A DNA stretch of 24,660 nt from Phascolarctobacterium_B sp045598345 (lineage in GTDB: Bacteria > Bacillota > Negativicutes > Acidaminococcales > Acidaminococcaceae). Under the pieces are notes generated by a model. That model did no database searches. It had not been told where the DNA came from and worked only from the letters and a program-made list of their open reading frames with translations. A program made the position numbers and the translations under genes. Shown piece by piece: positions 21,751-24,660 of this stretch. The DNA lies in contig JAZLLX010000062.1 of the NCBI GenBank assembly GCA_045598345.1, forward strand, positions 1-24,660. The letters are read 5' to 3'. Position 1 is the stretch's first letter, and each line of letters begins with the position of its first letter.

Positions 21751-22826
21751 ATTTTCCCATCCTCTGACAACAATTTCCCTAATTCTTCCTTTGAGGGCAA
21801 AACCGTTTCATATTTACTGGCATAAATCTGCAAATTGTCCTCCGGCAAAGTCATTTCCACCACCGCATCATTTTTGTCTTTGCAAAGCACAATGCCTATA
21901 GTCGGATTTTCTTCCGGTAATTTAACTTTGCGGTCATAGTAATTAACATACATTTGCATTTGTCCAATATCCTGATGTTTCAGTTCCCCAATTTTCAAAT
22001 CAAACAATACAAAACACCTGAGCAATCTGTTGTAGAAAACCAAATCAATACGGAAATGCTCTTCTTCAAATGTGAACCTTTGCTGACGACCAACAAAAGT
22101 AAAACCCCGTCCTAATTCCAAGAGAAATGTCTGCAAATTGTCAATCAGTCGTGTTTCAAGTTCAGTTTCCGAATATACTGGCATTTCCGGCAATCCCAAA
22201 AATTCAAAAACATAAGGATCTTTAACAATATCATCCGCCTTTTCAATAAGCTGACCAACCGCAGAAAGTTGTTTCACTTTATCCTTGTCGGTGCTCAGAA
22301 GCAGCCGTTCGTACAGAGAACTATCATATTGACGCTTTAACTCCCTCAAACTCCAGTCATTTTTATATGCTTCTATTTCGTAAAACCGTCTCTCTTCCAC
22401 ATTAGTAATCCGCATTAATTTCAAATAATGAGACCAAGTTAAACAGAATTTCCCACTTGCAGTTTTATTCTTCGTATTTCCAGATTGGACAGACGGTGTC
22501 TGTCCAATCTGTTTTCCGCTATTTGTTAATTGAGATGCTACAATTTCATCTTTTGAATAGACCAAATAAAACTGACGCATTTGCTTCAGATTAGAAAATG
22601 AATACCCTCTTCCAAATTTTCCAATCAAATACTCTGCTAAATTCCGAAGAACATACTTGCCATATTCAGCCCGTATTTCACCCTTCTGTTCCTCCTCAAC
22701 AATCATTCTGCCTATGTTGTAATAAGCATAAATCATTGCAAGATTAACCGCAGTTTTGGCTTGTTCTTTTGCATTCTGCAAAATCTCTGCAACATTCGCA
22801 TAAAAATTATTCAATTCGCCATCCAT
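21735..22826 (-). CDS. DUF1016/YhcG-type PD-(D/E)XK nuclease, paralogue 1
   Basis: A 363-residue protein with the DUF1016 N-terminal helical domain (YGKYVLRNLAEYL, FSNLKQMRQFY, LTWSHYLKLM) and the C-terminal YhcG nuclease domain (VKDPYVFEFLGL, D261 in RIDLVFYN, D-L-K at about 276-278, GQMQMY). The E of the usual ELK is D here, a variant seen in the family. Members occur with restriction and mobile-element genes and are thought to be DNA nucleases. The ATG at 22826 with GGAG upstream is preferred over a GTG at 22835. A 40-residue linker before LTWSHY contains a perfect 14-bp DNA palindrome. It is about 40 percent or more alike to paralogue 2 by eye. Confidence 0.85.
   Translation of the reverse strand: MDGELNNFYANVAEILQNAKEQAKTAVNLAMIYAYYNIGRMIVEEEQKGEIRAEYGKYVLRNLAEYLIGKFGRGYSFSNLKQMRQFYLVYSKDEIVASQLTNSGKQIGQTPSVQSGNTKNKTASGKFCLTWSHYLKLMRITNVEERRFYEIEAYKNDWSLRELKRQYDSSLYERLLLSTDKDKVKQLSAVGQLIEKADDIVKDPYVFEFLGLPEMPVYSETELETRLIDNLQTFLLELGRGFTFVGRQQRFTFEEEHFRIDLVFYNRLLRCFVLFDLKIGELKHQDIGQMQMYVNYYDRKVKLPEENPTIGIVLCKDKNDAVVEMTLPEDNLQIYASKYETVLPSKEELGKLLSEDGKIVGKF
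22481..22511. repeat. Perfect 14-bp palindrome inside DUF1016 paralogue 1
   Basis: CAGATTGGACAGAC (22481-22494) and its exact complement (22498-22511) around GGT. It encodes QIGQTPSVQS, in the linker just before the conserved LTWSHY motif. Confidence 0.85.
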
Positions 22827-22844
22827 TTCCCTCACGCTCCAAAA

Positions 22845-22950
22845 GCTTATTTTTACATTTATCCAAACTTCTCATTATCTCATCATCCCAAAATCTTAAA
22901 CCCTCATCCCGTAAAATGATTGTACATCCCAAATATCCCTTTTGTTCCTA
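22845..22950 (-). pseudogene. Remnant of a vsr 3' end (copy A)
   Basis: On the minus strand, successive frames read R-N-K-R-D then C-T-I-I-L-R-D-E-G and L-R-F-W-D-D-E-I-M-R-S-L-D-K-C, aligning with RNKERDLECTITLRDNGW and RFWDDEIKRNLDKC of the intact Vsr. At least one frameshift and a 9-nt deletion are visible, so it is not coding. It lies between the two DUF1016 genes. Confidence 0.78.
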
Positions 22951-22966
22951 TACACCAACAATCAAC

Positions 22967-24046
22967 TTACTGATAACTGTTAATCACCTTTTCTACCTGT
23001 GCAATCAGTTCATCCTTGTTCGGAATTACATAAGTATATTTGGAAGCAAAAATCGTATTTTGCAATCCTCCAAGTGCATATTCTGCCTGTAATTCGTCTT
23101 TGTCCGTACATAAGATTATGCCAATAGGCGGATTATCACCTATTTCATTAACTTCCTTAGCATAATAATTTAAGTACATGTTTAGTTGTCCGATTGCCTC
23201 TGGCATTAGTTTTTTCGTCTTGAGTTCTATCAATACATAACAATGGAGCAATTTATTATAGAATACCATATCAACATAATAATGCTCATTACCCAAAGTT
23301 ACCCGCTGTTGAGTACCCACAAACATAAAGCCCCGTCCTAATTCCAAGAGAAATTTTTCAATATGTTGTACCAAAGAATGTTCCAAATCCGTTTCTAAAA
23401 TTGGTTTGTTTTCCGGTAATCCTAAAAATTCAAAAACATAAGGATCTTTAATGATTTTCTCCGGAGAGTCCGTTTCAACTCCATGTTCTGCCAGTTCAAG
23501 CAGCGTTTGCTTGTTTGCTTCTCCCTTGGATAAAAGCAAACGTTCAAAGAGAGAAGTTGCAATTTGTCTTTTCAGTTCCCGCACTGACCAATTTGCTTTG
23601 ACACATTCTTTTTCATAAAATCCCCGCCTGTCCTTATCACTAATAAGCAGCAACTCACAATAATGAGACCATGTCAATTTAACAGACACTGTCTGTTGAA
23701 TGTCATAGTTGATATAAAATCTTCTCATAAATTGCAAATTGGATACCGAAAATCCCTTGCCCAATTCCTCCGTCAGTAATTTAGAAAGTTCTTTCAGTGT
23801 CTGTCTGCCGTATTCCGCCCTATCGGGTGACTTCTGCTCATATTCCACAATAATTCTGCCAACTTGCCAATATGCTTGCAAAATTTGGGTGTTCACTTCC
23901 CTAACAACCTGTTTACGTGCTGTTTCTATCACATTTTTTATCTCAGCGATGATATTGTTATTTGTAATCTGGGAAGTTTCAATTATTTTGCAACTGTCCT
24001 GAACAATATCAGCAGAACTCAAATATTCAGATTTAACAGATTTCAT
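22967..24046 (-). CDS. DUF1016/YhcG-type PD-(D/E)XK nuclease, paralogue 2
   Basis: A 359-residue DUF1016 protein with all family blocks: RAEYGRQTLKELSKLL (76-91), FSVSNLQFMRRFY (99-111), LTWSHYCELL (124-133), KDPYVFEFLGLPE (200-212), and the nuclease core D259 (YVDMVFYN), E274-L-K276 and Q287 (GQLNMYLNYY). The catalytic E-x-K is the standard form, unlike paralogue 1. An N-terminal extension of about 30 polar residues is not shared. GGAGGA lies 8 bp before the ATG at 24046. The mRNA leader should carry the 56-bp hairpin repeat and a vsr remnant. A short palindrome occupies the same linker position as in paralogue 1. Confidence 0.88.
   Translation of the reverse strand: MKSVKSEYLSSADIVQDSCKIIETSQITNNNIIAEIKNVIETARKQVVREVNTQILQAYWQVGRIIVEYEQKSPDRAEYGRQTLKELSKLLTEELGKGFSVSNLQFMRRFYINYDIQQTVSVKLTWSHYCELLLISDKDRRGFYEKECVKANWSVRELKRQIATSLFERLLLSKGEANKQTLLELAEHGVETDSPEKIIKDPYVFEFLGLPENKPILETDLEHSLVQHIEKFLLELGRGFMFVGTQQRVTLGNEHYYVDMVFYNKLLHCYVLIELKTKKLMPEAIGQLNMYLNYYAKEVNEIGDNPPIGIILCTDKDELQAEYALGGLQNTIFASKYTYVIPNKDELIAQVEKVINSYQ
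23681..23697. repeat. 8-bp palindrome inside DUF1016 paralogue 2
   Basis: AACAGACA, a single C, then its exact complement, encoding QQTVSV just before LTWSHY. It shares CAGACA and GTCTG with the larger palindrome at the equivalent place in paralogue 1. Confidence 0.65.
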
Positions 24047-24059
24047 AACTTAAATCCTC

Positions 24060-24095
24060 CGCAACCCATCCACACATTTATCCAAACTTGCTGCC
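24060..24095 (-). pseudogene. Short vsr 3' end remnant (copy C)
   Basis: On the minus strand this reads S-L-D-K-C-V-D-G-L-R-R-I then stop, against NLDKCLNKVLKYI of Vsr. AGTTTGGATAAATGT is identical to a stretch of remnant A. It is short, so homology rests mainly on this identity and on position directly before a DUF1016 gene. Confidence 0.5.
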
Positions 24096-24151
24096 GCAAA
24101 CTACCCCGCCGTCATAAACGTAAAGCGTTTATGACACCTCCCCTCGCAATG
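24096..24151. repeat. 56-bp hairpin-bearing direct repeat, copy 2 (DUF1016 leader)
   Basis: Contains GTCATAAACG (24111-24120) and its complement (24126-24135) around TAAAG. It lies between the DUF1016 promoter candidate and its coding region, so it should be transcribed in the leader. The partner copy is at 21554-21609. Confidence 0.85.
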
Positions 24152-24173
24152 CGAAGCAAAAATAAATATAGAT

Positions 24174-24182
24174 ATTATACCA
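24174..24182 (-). promoter_or_regulatory. Extended -10 promoter upstream of DUF1016 paralogue 2
   Basis: On the minus strand, TGG-TATAAT with no convincing -35 box. A start here gives a leader of about 120 nt that includes the hairpin repeat and vsr remnant C. Confidence 0.55.
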
Positions 24183-24363
24183 TAAAAACCCAACAAGATA
24201 AAACAAAAATTATATTTTAATCCTGCAATTAATGATTTTCATCCCTTTTTGGGTTGTAAAATCAAAACTCATGTCTATTATATATTGTGAGGACAAAAAT
24301 TTTTATAATTTCAAATTCAAAGTAAAATAGCATTTACTGCTGTTTTATTTTTTTATACGCTCA

Positions 24364-24400
24364 ATCTCATAGTGAGAGTTGGGTAGATCTCATAGTGAGA
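24364..24400. promoter_or_regulatory. Operator-like pair of short palindromes
   Basis: ATCTCATAGTGAGA occurs twice (24364-24377 and 24387-24400), each copy a palindrome CTCA-TAG-TGAG, with starts 23 bp apart, about two helical turns. No gene was found in the surrounding 24183-24445, which is otherwise AT-rich and shows nothing else that I can name. Confidence 0.5.
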
Positions 24401-24445
24401 TTGACACTCACAAAATAATTTCCGTTTTGCTTTTTGCTTCAACAT

Positions 24446-24485
24446 CAAAATGATATCATACTGACCATGGTCTGATATCATTTTG
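24446..24485. repeat. 13-bp inverted repeat downstream of the rRNA operon
   Basis: CAAAATGATATCA (24446-24458) and its exact complement (24473-24485) flank 14 bp that include the palindrome GACCATGGTC. It lies just past the rRNA terminator. Confidence 0.75.
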
Positions 24486-24501
24486 GTCCTTGCAGCCAAA
24501 G

Positions 24502-24529
24502 AAAAACGCCAGTGCAATCCCACTGGCGT
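24502..24529 (-). terminator. Intrinsic terminator of the rRNA operon
   Basis: ACGCCAGTG (24506-24514) and its exact complement (24521-24529) form a 9-bp stem with a 6-nt loop, followed on the minus strand by TTTTTC. It begins 7 bp after the 5S 3' end. Confidence 0.9.
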
Positions 24530-24535
24530 CTTCCT

Positions 24536-24652
24536 AACCGGCGACTTCCTATCCTCCCGGGCCGCTTCCAGCCAAGTACTTTCGGCGTTTAAGGGCTTAA
24601 CTACTGTGTTCGGCATGGGAACAGGTGGAACCCCTTAGCCATCACCACCGGA
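24536..24652 (-). rRNA. rrf: 5S ribosomal RNA
   Basis: On the minus strand the sequence runs from TCCGGTGGTGATGGC through the conserved CCGAACACAGTAGTTAAG loop to AGTCGCCGGTT, about 117 nt. The 5' TCCGG and 3' CCGG(TT) ends pair as helix I. The 23S gene would lie beyond the right edge of the window. Ends are placed by comparison with general bacterial 5S structure and could shift by one or two bases. Confidence 0.95.
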
Positions 24653-24660
24653 TTTTTTTC

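Noticed and set aside
22845..22950. A second functional small endonuclease gene between the DUF1016 genes
   Set aside because: The vsr-like reading frame is broken by a frameshift and a deletion and lacks the catalytic N-terminal part.
24353..24616. An 87-codon minus-strand frame overlapping the 5S rRNA gene
   Set aside because: It covers the 5S gene, the rRNA terminator and the inverted repeat, and has no protein-like character.

Overview
The window reads as a low-to-mid GC chromosome segment from a member of the Bacillota. Diderm Negativicutes is my guess, not proven. The evidence is the gene order prfA-prmC-sua5-rpiB-dCMP deaminase, a complete gatCAB operon for indirect tRNA amidation, strong AGGAGG ribosome binding sites, and a 5S rRNA of bacterial type. 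Every supported gene lies on the minus strand, so transcription runs from high to low coordinates; features are listed by ascending coordinate.

Region 1 (1-4956) holds prfA, then prmC, sua5, rpiB, a dCMP deaminase gene and yraN, the last five tightly spaced or overlapping and closed by a hairpin at 1-25. This is a translation-termination, tRNA-modification and nucleotide housekeeping block. A repeat-filled gap of about 650 bp splits prfA from prmC. Region 2 (5084-8308) holds the metN-metI ABC methionine importer without metQ, followed upstream by a three-gene cassette: a HipB-like HTH regulator, a nucleotidyltransferase-fold protein and a small unknown protein. It resembles a toxin-antitoxin locus. 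Region 3 (8309-17572) holds trmB, a membrane-anchored M23 peptidase, a YigZ/IMPACT protein, a P2B-type calcium ATPase, and gatC-gatA-gatB. Region 4 (17573-18962) holds a small zinc-ribbon protein and a secreted HAD phosphatase.

Region 5 (19484-24420) is visibly AT-richer and accessory. It carries a lipoprotein-like/DUF2939-like anchored protein, a Vsr-like endonuclease overlapping an HNH endonuclease with no DNA methyltransferase beside them, and two diverged DUF1016/YhcG PD-(D/E)XK nuclease genes interleaved with three decayed vsr 3' ends. A 56-bp hairpin-bearing direct repeat lies in front of both vsr and the upstream DUF1016 gene. The window ends in a 5S rRNA gene with its terminator, so this accessory island sits just downstream of an rRNA operon.

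The most unusual property is in the spaces between genes. Nearly every long intergenic region (3249-3903, 5008-5083, 8987-9372, 13498-14045, 17290-17540, 19018-19460) is built from one modular repeat family. A conserved motif of about 25 nt (core TAATCACAGGAACAT) occurs in both orientations, and its outer end usually faces a short array of degenerate 7-nt repeats. The heptamer words differ from place to place but the 7-nt period is constant. Separate foldback palindromes occur at 19484-19670, inside both DUF1016 genes, and beside the rRNA operon.
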